NCBI RefSeq assembly: GCF_017052585.1
Contig: NZ_JAFFHZ010000001.1
Location: forward strand, 1,980,501-2,044,500
Reading direction: 5' to 3'
Length of the DNA stretch: 64,000 nt
Source of the DNA: Paenibacillus apiarius
GTDB taxonomy: Bacteria; Bacillota; Bacilli; Paenibacillales; Paenibacillaceae
The position numbers and the translations under genes are program-made. Under the pieces are notes generated by a model. That model was not told where the DNA came from, searched no databases, and saw only the letters and a program-made list of their open reading frames with translations. Positions within the stretch are counted from its first letter, which is position 1. The number at the start of each line of letters is the position of its first letter. Shown here one piece after another: positions 17,998 through 26,450 of this stretch.

Positions 17998-19131
17998 ATG
18001 GAACAAAGACGTATTGCCCTCATTGGCGTTGGTCAGATTGGCAAGCACCATGCAAGCGAGTACGCGCACGTCGGAGGTGTCGACATTGTCGCGGTGTGCG
18101 ATGTGAATGAAGGAGAAGCAGCGCGCGTCGCCGAGCAATACAAAGTGCCCCATGTATATACCGACTTCCGCAAGCTTCTGCAACGAGATGACATCGAGGC
18201 TGTCGAAGTCTGCCTGCACAACAACTTCCATGCTCCGGTTACGATTGCCGCATTGGAAGCAGGGAAGCACGTCTACTGCGAGAAGCCGATTGCCGGATCC
18301 TATCGTGACGGCGCAGCGATGGCGGCAGCAGCCCGCGCAACCGGCCGCATGCTGCATATCCAATTAGGCACGCTCTATTCCAAAGAGACGAAAGCAGCTA
18401 AAGCATTAATCGACGCCGGGAAGCTCGGCAAGCTGTATCACGCCCGATCTACAGGCTTCCGCCGCCGCGGCCGCCCATTCGTCGACGGGTACGGATCGAA
18501 GGCCTTCACGCAGAAAGCGACCGCATCGGGCGGAGCCCTGTATGATATGGGCGTATATCATATTTCCCAGCTGTTGTACCTGCTTGGGCTGCCGAAGGTA
18601 ACACGTATCAGCGGCCAGACGTATCAAGAAATGGAAATGCTCCCGGACCGCCGCGAGCAGAGCCAATTCGACGTAGAGGAGCTTGGTCTTGGCTTCGTCA
18701 AATTCGAAGGCGGCCTGACACTCGATATCGTCGAAGCATGGGCGATATACCTCAGCAGCTTCGAGGGCAGCAGCATCGTCGGATCCGAAGGCGGTATCCG
18801 CATGCCGTACCGCACGAGCCAAGGGGCTCATTCGTTCTCCTACCACAGCACAGTAGCCGATTTGGACTTGAATGCGACGATCGATCTCGACGCGATGGAC
18901 AGCCGCCGGCACCTGATCAATCCGCATGAATGGGCATACGATTCTTCGCAGGGCCACTGGGTGGCTGCGCTGAACGGATTGGTTCCGCTTCTGCCCACTG
19001 CGGAATTGGCGTTGGATACAATGCTTATCAGCGAAGGCATTTATATGTCGAGCACGCTTGGCCGCGAGGTGACAGCCGAGGAAATTGCGGAATCCTCCGT
19101 ATCCACGGCCTTTGAACTATCTTCCCTTTAG
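17998..19131 (+). CDS. Gfo/Idh/MocA family oxidoreductase
   Basis: 377 residues. The N-terminal Rossmann fold has GVGQIGKHHA for NAD(P) and the conserved EKPIA motif of the family near residue 97. The C-terminal GFO_IDH_MocA_C domain follows, with a GGALYDMGVYHI helix holding the conserved acid and His. AGGAGG precedes the ATG. It is expected to oxidise or reduce a sugar, polyol or inositol derivative in the cytoplasm. Its partner is the upstream isomerase; a phosphatase gene follows after 170 bases. Confidence 0.92.
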   Translation: MEQRRIALIGVGQIGKHHASEYAHVGGVDIVAVCDVNEGEAARVAEQYKVPHVYTDFRKLLQRDDIEAVEVCLHNNFHAPVTIAALEAGKHVYCEKPIAGSYRDGAAMAAAARATGRMLHIQLGTLYSKETKAAKALIDAGKLGKLYHARSTGFRRRGRPFVDGYGSKAFTQKATASGGALYDMGVYHISQLLYLLGLPKVTRISGQTYQEMEMLPDRREQSQFDVEELGLGFVKFEGGLTLDIVEAWAIYLSSFEGSSIVGSEGGIRMPYRTSQGAHSFSYHSTVADLDLNATIDLDAMDSRRHLINPHEWAYDSSQGHWVAALNGLVPLLPTAELALDTMLISEGIYMSSTLGREVTAEEIAESSVSTAFELSSL

Positions 19132-19301
19132 CGGTTCAAAATGGAAGCAGCTACCTCGGATAAGCGGCTTGAAGGTAACGGTTGAGCATAAGCGGTCGCC
19201 TAGAGCGTCTGATATGTTGTATGATGGAGGCAGCATACAGGCTTCCGTTCCGTCTCACCCCCGCACGGAGACCTAACATCTTAGATAGGAGTGATGCTTA
19301 T

Positions 19302-20378
19302 ATGTCCACATCCGAATCGATCATACCGTCCGCCCGATCCGCTGCACAAGCCGTTCAAGCCGAACTGACGCGCGGAAGCGCGCCCGGCAAGCTAAGCCTG
19401 CGCTTATCAGACGGCAGACCCGATGCCGAGTATGAAGTGTACAGCAGCCCTTCACCCGACTGGAACCGGGAGCAAGCCTCCTTCATCACCAGTACCATCG
19501 GCACCGAGGGGAACGCTCTGGAGATCGACGATCCTACGCCTGGACGACGTTGCTACATTCATGTGATGCAAAGCGGATACTCGGTGCTGACCGTGGGGGA
19601 ACGCGTGCTGCCGCTTGCAGGGGGTTCCAACTTTCGCGATCTGGGAGGCTATGTCGCCAGCGACGGACGAAGGGTGCGCTGGGGCCGGCTGTTCCGGTCC
19701 GCAGAGCTGTCTGAATTGACAGCAGACGATGTGTCCTATCTTGATTCACTTCATCTGCGCGCGTTGTGCGACTTCCGCGACAGCGACGAAACAGCTTCCA
19801 TGCCTTCTCCGCCTCTGCAGATTGTGAACAGCAATCACATTCCGCTCATGCAAGCGGCAGGGTCAACCGCCATTCGCCAGACACGGGATATCTTCCGGCA
19901 ACCGTCCGCCTTTAATGCGAGCGAGCCAGGGCAATTGCTCGTCGACTTGAATCGTTCGCTCGTTCATTCAACAGCCGGTATCCGCAGCGTGTTCGAGCTT
20001 CTGCTTCGGGAGGACGGTGCGCCGCTTCTCTTCCACTGCACAGCCGGCAAAGACCGCACCGGGCTTATGGCGGCGCTTATTCTCATTGCGATTGGCGTGC
20101 CGAAGGAGACGGTCATGCACGATTATATGCTGACGAATACGTACCTGAATGTCTTTAACTTGCGCCTGAAGACGGAAGCTAAGATGGCCGACAGTCTCGG
20201 GCTGATGAACCCCGACGTGCTGCAAGCGGTCATGGAAGCTCGGCCTGAGTATTTGACCGCCGCCTTCAAGGAAATGGAACAAGCATATGGCGGCGTCCAT
20301 TCATACTTGGAGGATGCGCTCGGTCTAACCGAAACAGATATAGAGGAGCTCAAGCGGAAGCTTCTGGAGCAACTATAA
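19302..20378 (+). CDS. Tyrosine/serine phosphatase (Y_phosphatase3 family)
   Basis: About 358 residues. I preferred ATG 19302, preceded by TAGGAG, over a longer upstream start. Residues about 1-95 form a small N-terminal beta-rich region. The phosphatase domain starts at LAGGSNFRDLGGY, the family hallmark, and carries the P-loop HCTAGKDRTG with catalytic Cys and Arg. Proteins of this type (LipA/Lpp-like) dephosphorylate phosphotyrosine or phosphoinositides. It may be co-transcribed with the isomerase and oxidoreductase genes. A two-way terminator follows at 20409. Confidence 0.9.
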   Translation: MSTSESIIPSARSAAQAVQAELTRGSAPGKLSLRLSDGRPDAEYEVYSSPSPDWNREQASFITSTIGTEGNALEIDDPTPGRRCYIHVMQSGYSVLTVGERVLPLAGGSNFRDLGGYVASDGRRVRWGRLFRSAELSELTADDVSYLDSLHLRALCDFRDSDETASMPSPPLQIVNSNHIPLMQAAGSTAIRQTRDIFRQPSAFNASEPGQLLVDLNRSLVHSTAGIRSVFELLLREDGAPLLFHCTAGKDRTGLMAALILIAIGVPKETVMHDYMLTNTYLNVFNLRLKTEAKMADSLGLMNPDVLQAVMEARPEYLTAAFKEMEQAYGGVHSYLEDALGLTETDIEELKRKLLEQL

Positions 20379-20408
20379 CGCAGTCTGTCACAGCGAAAGA
20401 TAGAAGAA

Positions 20409-20434
20409 AACCGGGCCCTAGCAAGAGCCCGGTC
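20409..20434. terminator. Bidirectional terminator
   Basis: ACCGGGC/GCCCGGT arms with a ten-base loop between two convergent genes, the phosphatase (plus) and the DsrE-like gene (minus). Confidence 0.75.
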
Positions 20435-20464
20435 TACTGTATACACAATATGGAAGTTCGGTTG

Positions 20465-20803
20465 CTATCCTAATGTGACGACTTCATGCTGCGAAGCCAA
20501 ATCGACAAACGCGCCCATGCTCGATATTTCGCCTGCCGCCAGCTCATCTGCGATGCCATAATGATCGACACATGTCTTGCAAGCGAGCACCGGCACTCCC
20601 GTTCGGGCCAACTCGGCCAACTGCAGCGATGCCAGCGAACGGGACGTAAGAGCCAGCACTCCGCGGTTCATGCAAAAAATGGCCGCCGGCTTCTCTTCCC
20701 GTTGCTTCAGCAGCGTTAAAAAAGTTTCCAGAATGGTCGCGCCGAGACCGTTCTCCTGCGCCCCAATCGAATCCGATGTCAGTAAAATGACTTTCCCTTT
20801 CAT
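20465..20803 (-). CDS. DsrE/YedF-like sulfur-relay protein
   Basis: 112 residues covering only the DsrE-like fold, with the phrases LLTSDSIGAQENGLG and KTCVDHYGI. It resembles the C-terminal half of YedF, whose N-terminal TusA/SirA half is absent here. The Cys in ACKTCVDHYG sits where DsrE proteins carry a sulfur-binding Cys. A GGGAGGTC site precedes the ATG. It lies downstream of glnS on the same strand with a gap of about 94 bases. A role in sulfur or selenium trafficking is inferred from family only. Confidence 0.82.
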   Translation of the reverse strand: MKGKVILLTSDSIGAQENGLGATILETFLTLLKQREEKPAAIFCMNRGVLALTSRSLASLQLAELARTGVPVLACKTCVDHYGIADELAAGEISSMGAFVDLASQHEVVTLG

Positions 20804-20897
20804 GCTTCTTGACCTCCCAGCCTGTGCGGCAATCTCTGCCGATCTCTCGTGCAGCCCTGCTCATTCCGGTCTATTCGTGCGTCAAGATACGGCGCAA

Positions 20898-22565
20898 TTA
20901 CTTCTTCGGCAGCTCAAAGGAGCTCTTTAACGAAACAATTAAGTTAAACACGATGTGATCGTCGCTCGAATCCTTCGGATCGACATTGAAATACCCATGA
21001 CGGAAAAATTGGAACTTGTCTTGTCCCTTTACTTCCTTCATGTTCGGCTCCACGAAGCCGTGTTCCTTCACGAGCGAATTCGCATTGATGCGGTCCAAGA
21101 ACGACGACGATTCATCTTCATCGTTCTCTTCATCCAGGATAAGCGGCTCATACAGGCGGAATTCGGCCGGCACTGCGTGCGAGGCTTCCACCCAGTGAAT
21201 CGTCCCCTTCACTTTACGTCCGGTAAAGCCGCTGCCGCTCTTCGTTTCCGGGTCATATGTGCAGTGAATTTCAACCACGTTGCCGTTCTCGTCTTTCACG
21301 AAGTCATGGCATTTAATGAAATAAGCGTGCTTCAAACGGACTTCATTGCCAGGGAACAAGCGGAAATACTTGTTCGGCGGATTCTCCATGAAGTCATCCT
21401 GCTCGATGTAGATTTCGCGCGAGAACGGAATTTGGCGTACGCCCATCTCCAAATTCTCCGGATTGATTTCCGCATCCAGCCATTCCACTTGGCCTTCCGG
21501 ATAATTCGTAATCACGACCTTAAGCGGCTTCAGAATGCCCATCGTCCGCGGGGCCTTCAGCTTCAAGTCTTCGCGCAGGAAATGGTCCAAATATTTGGAA
21601 TCGATAACGCCGCTGCCCTTCGTTACGCCGATCTCCCGGCAGAACGTGCGAATGGACTCCGGAGTATATCCTCTGCGGCGAAGCCCGGAAATGGTCGGCA
21701 TGCGCGGATCGTCCCAGCCGTCAACCGTCCCTTCATCAACGAGCAGCTTCAGCTTGCGCTTGCTCATCACCGTATTCGTCAAATTGAGGCGCGCGAACTC
21801 ATATTGGTGCGGCGTCGAATCCATCTCGCACTGTTCGATGACCCAATCGTAGAGCGGACGCTGGTCTTCGAATTCCAACGTGCAGATCGAATGTGTAACG
21901 CCTTCAATCGCATCCTCAATCGGGTGTGCGAATGCATACATCGGATAGATGCACCATTTGTCGCCCGTATTATGATGCGTCGCATGAGCGATGCGATAAA
22001 TGACCGGATCGCGCAAATTGATATTTGGCGAGTTCATGTCGATTTTGGCGCGGAGCACCTTTTCTCCGTTCTGGAATTCGCCGCCCCGCATACGTTCGAA
22101 CAAATCCAGATTCTCCTCCACCCCCCGGTCACGATACGGGCTGTTCTGGCCCGGCTCCGTCAGCGTTCCCCGCATCTGGCGGATCTCGTCCGGGCTCAAA
22201 TCATCGACATACGCTTTGCCCTTCTCAATAAGCAGTATCGCACGCTTATACATTTCCTCGAAATAATCCGACGCGAAATAAAGTCCGTCCCATTCAAAGC
22301 CGAGCCATTGCACGTCCTCTTTAATCGATTCGACATATTCCGTATCTTCCTTCAACGGATTCGTATCATCAAAACGCAAATGAACGCGACCTTTGAATTC
22401 GCGTGCCAGCTCGAAGTTCAAGCAGATCGACTTCGCGTGTCCGATATGCAGATAACCGTTCGGTTCCGGGGGAAATCGGGTCACGATGCTGTCCACGCGG
22501 CCTTCCTTCAAGTCATCTACAATGATGTTACGAATAAAGTTGGATGTGTTATTTGGATTCTCCAC
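20898..22565 (-). CDS. glnS: Glutaminyl-tRNA synthetase
   Basis: A class I synthetase of about 555 residues, almost the same length as the Escherichia coli enzyme. It contains the HIGH-type motif in [15 protein letters not shown] and the KMSKS-type motif as VMSKRKL. The tail has the usual anticodon-binding beta-barrels. I chose GTG 22565, which gives the N-terminus [15 protein letters not shown]; an upstream start at 22634 lacks family support. It charges tRNA-Gln directly. Many Firmicutes instead use GluRS plus GatCAB and have no GlnRS, so this gene is probably of transferred origin in the lineage. Confidence 0.96.
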   Translation of the reverse strand: MENPNNTSNFIRNIIVDDLKEGRVDSIVTRFPPEPNGYLHIGHAKSICLNFELAREFKGRVHLRFDDTNPLKEDTEYVESIKEDVQWLGFEWDGLYFASDYFEEMYKRAILLIEKGKAYVDDLSPDEIRQMRGTLTEPGQNSPYRDRGVEENLDLFERMRGGEFQNGEKVLRAKIDMNSPNINLRDPVIYRIAHATHHNTGDKWCIYPMYAFAHPIEDAIEGVTHSICTLEFEDQRPLYDWVIEQCEMDSTPHQYEFARLNLTNTVMSKRKLKLLVDEGTVDGWDDPRMPTISGLRRRGYTPESIRTFCREIGVTKGSGVIDSKYLDHFLREDLKLKAPRTMGILKPLKVVITNYPEGQVEWLDAEINPENLEMGVRQIPFSREIYIEQDDFMENPPNKYFRLFPGNEVRLKHAYFIKCHDFVKDENGNVVEIHCTYDPETKSGSGFTGRKVKGTIHWVEASHAVPAEFRLYEPLILDEENDEDESSSFLDRINANSLVKEHGFVEPNMKEVKGQDKFQFFRHGYFNVDPKDSSDDHIVFNLIVSLKSSFELPKK

Positions 22566-22649
22566 CAATATCAACCTTTCTGTGCCCTTTAACGCTTTGC
22601 TTATTAATATACCCGTATCGTTACGGGAGTTCAACTCCGATCACCTCGT

Positions 22650-22884
22650 CCGAATGACCTCTTGGGGTGCCTCGTGATTAAAAGTGAACTTTTCTCTTAT
22701 AGTGCGTGTTCATAAAATCACTTTTCAGCACCGAGAAGGTTGCAAGAACTCGAAGGAGGAGGAGCGCAGTGTAGGCCGGGACTACATGAGCACCGGACTT
22801 CGAGAGCGAATGCAAGATTCGATGTCGAATGGCCTCTTGGGATGCTTCGTGATCAAAAGTGAACTTTTTGCACAACCTCTTATA
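22650..22884. repeat. Paenibacillus-style intergenic repeat, about 1.2 copies
   Basis: The motif CCTCTTGGGrTGCyTCGTGAT followed by AAAAGTGAACTTTT occurs at 22657-22694 and again at 22832-22869. Between them lie TAAAATCACTTTTCAGCACC (inverse of the right end), GGAGGAGGAGCG and a TGTAG/CTACA hairpin. The outer TCACTTTT/AAAAGTGA pair forms terminal inverted repeats. I recall near-identical sequences scattered through Paenibacillus chromosomes. It looks like a non-coding, MITE-like element of about 170 bases with a truncated second copy. Confidence 0.65.
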
Positions 22885-24145
22885 CGAGCAAATTAAACAG
22901 TGTCATATCTTTGTTCAATTCAATAAACTGAATGCCCTTCTTGCGGAGTCGTTCGACAAGCGGCTCGTAATCTTCCGGATGCTTCAGCTCGATTCCTACC
23001 AGCGCAGATCCATTGTCCATATTGTGCTTCTTGTTATATTCGAAGCGCGTAATATCGTCGTTCGGCCCGAGCACATCCTCCAAGAATTCGCGCAGGGCGC
23101 CTGCCCGCTGCGGGAAATTAACCGTAAAATAATGCTTCAAGCCTTCATAGATGAGCGAACGATCTTTGATTTCCTGCATCCGATCGATGTCATTGTTGCC
23201 GCCGCTAACGACACAGACGACATTTTTGCCGCGGATTTGGTCGCGGTACAAATCGAGCGCCGCTATCGCCAGCGAGCCGGCCGGCTCAACGACAATCGCA
23301 TTTTCGTTATACAATTCGAGAATCGTCGTACAAGCCTTCCCTTCCGGGACGCGAATCACATCGTCCAGCACCTGCGAGCAAATTTCGTAGGGAAGCTGGC
23401 CAACCCGCTTCACAGCCGCGCCGTCAACGAATTTATCTATCGTCTCCAGCGTCAGCACTTCCTTATGTGCCAGCGCAGCCGTCATGGAGGCTGCCCCTTC
23501 CGGCTCCACGCCGACGATACGGGTCGACGGACTGACGGTCTTGATGTATGTTCCGACACCGGCTGCCAGACCGCCCCCGCCAATGGTCACGAACACGTAA
23601 TCGGCCGGCACATCCAGCGACTCCATAATTTCCATGCCTACGGTGCCGTTTCCGCCCACGATAAATGGATCGTCGAACGGATGGATGAACGTCATGTCGT
23701 TCTCCTTGCAAATGTTCATCGCCGCATCATACGCATCATCATACGTATCGCCCGTAAGCACCACATTGACATGAGAGCCTCCGAAGCGCTTCACCTGCGT
23801 CACCTTCTGGCTCGGCGTCGTGCTCGGCATGACGATCGTGCCTTGAATCTTCAACGCCTGGCAAGAATAAGCCACTCCTTGCGCATGGTTGCCGGCGCTG
23901 GCGCAGACGATGCCCCGCTCAAGCTCTTCCGCGGATAAGTGGCGGATCATGTTGTAAGCCCCGCGAATTTTGAAGGATCGCACAATTTGCAAATCCTCCC
24001 GCTTCAAATATACGTTGCAGCCGTATTTGGCCGATAATATCGGGTCTCGTTGCAGCGGGGTCCGCACAATCACTTCCTTCAGCACGTGGTGTGCGCGGAC
24101 AATATGCTCCATCGTAACGGCTGGAGCCGTGTGTGTCGTCTCCAT
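22880..24145 (-). CDS. ilvA: Threonine ammonia-lyase (biosynthetic)
   Basis: 421 residues. The PLP-dependent fold carries the lysine in VRSFKIRGAYN (Schiff base), the phosphate-binding SGGNND loop, and CASAGNHAQGVAYS for the substrate carboxylate. A C-terminal ACT-like regulatory domain (about 335-421) is present, with YFTVNFPQRAGALREFL. It converts threonine to 2-oxobutyrate, the first step of isoleucine synthesis, and is expected to be inhibited by isoleucine. A T-box leader lies directly upstream. GAGGAAA precedes the ATG. Confidence 0.96.
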   Translation of the reverse strand: METTHTAPAVTMEHIVRAHHVLKEVIVRTPLQRDPILSAKYGCNVYLKREDLQIVRSFKIRGAYNMIRHLSAEELERGIVCASAGNHAQGVAYSCQALKIQGTIVMPSTTPSQKVTQVKRFGGSHVNVVLTGDTYDDAYDAAMNICKENDMTFIHPFDDPFIVGGNGTVGMEIMESLDVPADYVFVTIGGGGLAAGVGTYIKTVSPSTRIVGVEPEGAASMTAALAHKEVLTLETIDKFVDGAAVKRVGQLPYEICSQVLDDVIRVPEGKACTTILELYNENAIVVEPAGSLAIAALDLYRDQIRGKNVVCVVSGGNNDIDRMQEIKDRSLIYEGLKHYFTVNFPQRAGALREFLEDVLGPNDDITRFEYNKKHNMDNGSALVGIELKHPEDYEPLVERLRKKGIQFIELNKDMTLFNLLV

Positions 24146-24204
24146 ATCGGTTTCCTCGCTTTCGGTGTAGGTCCTGCGTGTCTGGTCTTATATTTTGCTT
24201 ATAA

Positions 24205-24455
24205 AAATAAAAAAACTCGCCCCTAATAAGGGACGAGATCTTCTTCTCGTGGTACCACCCTTGTTCCGCAGAAACAAGAGCTGCATGAATAAGGTTACTT
24301 CTCTCAGACGCCTCTTCTCTTCTGCTCAAGGAGCAAAAGACAGTTCGAAAGCAAAGCACCTTACTGCATACTACACTTATGTCCTGCGGCACTTGGCCGC
24401 GAATGAACCGCGCATCCGGTAACGGCGGATATACCGTCCACACTTACTATCTGCG
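24205..24455 (-). promoter_or_regulatory. T-box riboswitch upstream of ilvA
   Basis: On the minus strand the leader contains AAGGGTGGTACCACG, the conserved T-box that pairs with the uncharged tRNA acceptor end. The terminator CTCGTCCCTTA / TAGGGGCGAG plus TTTTTT follows directly. About 190 bases of structured stem I-III sequence lie upstream, including AGTA- and GGA-type loop motifs. I could not fix the specifier codon by eye; isoleucine or threonine would be expected. Uncharged tRNA would favour the antiterminator and ilvA expression. Confidence 0.88.
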
Positions 24456-24694
24456 AAGCCGCATGTTCCGGCAGAGTTCGGCATAGAATCTCGGAGAGGA
24501 TGTTGCGCTGTGCCAGACATCGACTCGCACCGGCCGTCGACTCTCTTCAGACTGCATCACAACGAACTTGTTCTCGTCATCGATGTTGGTCCAACCTTCC
24601 AACTTATTTCTCTTATTATGAACAAGCGGCGTGCCCAAGTCAATGGGCCGCCGCAGTTCTTCACAAAACTCACAAGCTGATGGCACTATTTCGA
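24456..24694 (-). other. Spacer between MFS gene and T-box leader, possible small frame
   Basis: A 79-codon frame (24447-24686, GTG start) reads through here with a CEFCEEL motif near its start. It has no ribosome site, overlaps the T-box at its end and matches nothing I know. I list it as a possible small protein only. Confidence 0.3.
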
Positions 24695-25966
24695 TTACGA
24701 TTCCGTACCGGTAGCCTCAGCCTGCGGCATAGGCATCGCTTGCTTCCGCATCCGCAGAATCGGCGCCAGCACCACAATGCCAATCAAGAACAAGACCGTC
24801 GCGGCTTCGTACATGAACACAATCGAGGTCATTCCTTTAATCCAGCCAGACAAGGACATCGTAATGACCATCGCCCCCATGAACATCGGGCTCAAGATGC
24901 CATTGACGCGGCCGATAAACGCACCTTCGGTATTTTGCAAAATCATCGTATTGATTCCGATCTGGATCGAAGGCAGCACGAGTCCGCTGATGAATTGCGC
25001 AGTTAGCGTTAACCACAAATCCGTAGACAAGCCGGCCAGCAGCATGCCGCCGCTGCTGGTAAACATGCCGATCGCAAGCATATGCTGCGGCAACAGCTTC
25101 TTCGACAGCCCCATCGCAAGCGCCCCGCCGATCAGCATTGCAATCCCATTCGTCATCAACAGGTAGCTCAAATATTCTTTCGGCAGTCCAAGCCGCTCCG
25201 TAACGAGGAACGCTCCCATCGGCTGAATGAGGCCAAGCGCCAAGCCGGCAAAGGCAAAGCTGGCGCCAAGCGGCTTCAACAGGCTGCTGCGCATCACATA
25301 GCGGAAGCCTTCCGCCAGTTCCTGCCACACATTGGACTTCGCCTGCTTCTCTGTATCCTCCGCATGATCGGATGGCAGGAACAGAAGCGCAAGCGCGGAC
25401 ATGATGAACGCAATGCCCGTCACGATAAGCGAGACGGTTATGCCATATTTTTGAAAAATAGCCGTTCCGATAGCCGGACCGAGTATCATAAATAACGCAA
25501 CCATCGTTTGAAAGATGGACATTCCCGCCTGCAGCATCTCACTTGGCACGTGCTGCTTGAACAGCTTCATAGAGGAAGGCTGCGAGAACTGGGATAAAAT
25601 TGCGGAAATAAACGTCGTGAAAAAGACCGCCTGCCATGAGCCGGACAAAATGGTCAGCATGACGGCAAACACAGACATGGCGCTTAAGAAGTCGCACCAT
25701 ATCATCGTGCGTTTCGGACGCCAGCGATCGGCGAATGTTCCGCCGATAAACGAGAAAACAAAGATGGGAGCGAATTCCGCGACGGACACCATCGATACGG
25801 CGAACGCATCTCCATTCGTCATTTCCATTACAAAAAGCAGGACTGCAAAGTTCCTCACCCATATGCCAACCTGCATGAACAGACCGGCCAACATAATTGC
25901 TTGCACAAAGCGGTTGCGGAACAAGCTGAAAGCTGATTTGCTGTTCCCGGATTGGGCGGTAGTCAT
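24695..25966 (-). CDS. MFS transporter
   Basis: 423 residues, with about 12 hydrophobic segments. The loop 2-3 region has FIGGTFADRWRPKRTM, close to the MFS GxxxDRxGRR motif. The family looks like the MFS_3/enterobactin-exporter-like group found widely in bacilli. It is expected to export a small molecule by proton antiport. It is monocistronic, with GGGAGAG before the ATG, and divergent from the antiporter gene at 26451. Confidence 0.9.
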   Translation of the reverse strand: MTTAQSGNSKSAFSLFRNRFVQAIMLAGLFMQVGIWVRNFAVLLFVMEMTNGDAFAVSMVSVAEFAPIFVFSFIGGTFADRWRPKRTMIWCDFLSAMSVFAVMLTILSGSWQAVFFTTFISAILSQFSQPSSMKLFKQHVPSEMLQAGMSIFQTMVALFMILGPAIGTAIFQKYGITVSLIVTGIAFIMSALALLFLPSDHAEDTEKQAKSNVWQELAEGFRYVMRSSLLKPLGASFAFAGLALGLIQPMGAFLVTERLGLPKEYLSYLLMTNGIAMLIGGALAMGLSKKLLPQHMLAIGMFTSSGGMLLAGLSTDLWLTLTAQFISGLVLPSIQIGINTMILQNTEGAFIGRVNGILSPMFMGAMVITMSLSGWIKGMTSIVFMYEAATVLFLIGIVVLAPILRMRKQAMPMPQAEATGTES

Positions 25967-26389
25967 GGTGCATCTCTCCCCGTCAAATCATAGATTGTCG
26001 TTCTGTTCTCTCTTTTTGTTGCAGAACCCATTTAGTTTAATAGAATTGATTAAGTTGCGCAATCGTTTTTAGGACGTATTTTTTTCCTAGCCAATCCGTG
26101 GTTTATCCTGGGGTTGACTCTCGCCTCAGCCATGTCTGAATCACGTCTGCATGAAGCTTGAGCGGCAGCTTCTTCTCTCCCGGGAGCCAGAGCTTCGACT
26201 GCTCGGTCACGCTCATTGAGTATAAGTTTATTGGAAAAGATATTCGTATACATCCGCTCGAAGAGGGAGTTCTATCTCCTGTTGCAGAATGGATTGCGAT
26301 CGGGTCACAAGACGGAAATCGAATAGGACTTCAGGAGGAGAGTTGAACAATTAAGAAAATTTATTGAAATAACAGGAAATTATTATACA
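25967..26389. other. Divergent intergenic region with possible decayed frame
   Basis: No gene is supported. Around 26215-26400 two overlapping plus-strand frames look protein-like, one ending in an RRRVEQLRKFIEI-type helix, but an in-frame TAG interrupts it. This may be a pseudogene remnant or a non-coding repeat. TTGAAA at about 26364 and TATACA at about 26385 could be the promoter of the antiporter gene. Confidence 0.35.
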
Positions 26390-26433
26390 TTGCTATGGTA
26401 AAGTGTTAATGTTTTAATTAATTATCATAGCAA
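26390..26433 (+). promoter_or_regulatory. Inverted repeat before the antiporter gene
   Basis: TTGCTATGGTAA and TTATCATAGCAA match as inverted arms at 11 of 12 positions around a 20-base AT-rich spacer. The pair lies just 17 bases before the start codon. It may be an operator or a leader hairpin. Confidence 0.45.
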
Positions 26434-26450
26434 CGTGAGGGTGACTATTA

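Noticed and set aside
20955-22592. Plus-strand open frame of 545 codons
   Set aside because: It is an antisense shadow of glnS, without a ribosome site or motifs.
22859-23938. Plus-strand open frame of 359 codons
   Set aside because: Antisense shadow of ilvA.
26158-26346. Short plus-strand frame upstream of the antiporter
   Set aside because: An alternative frame looks equally protein-like but has a stop; neither has a ribosome site. A Spo0E-like peptide was considered but the SQxLD core is absent.
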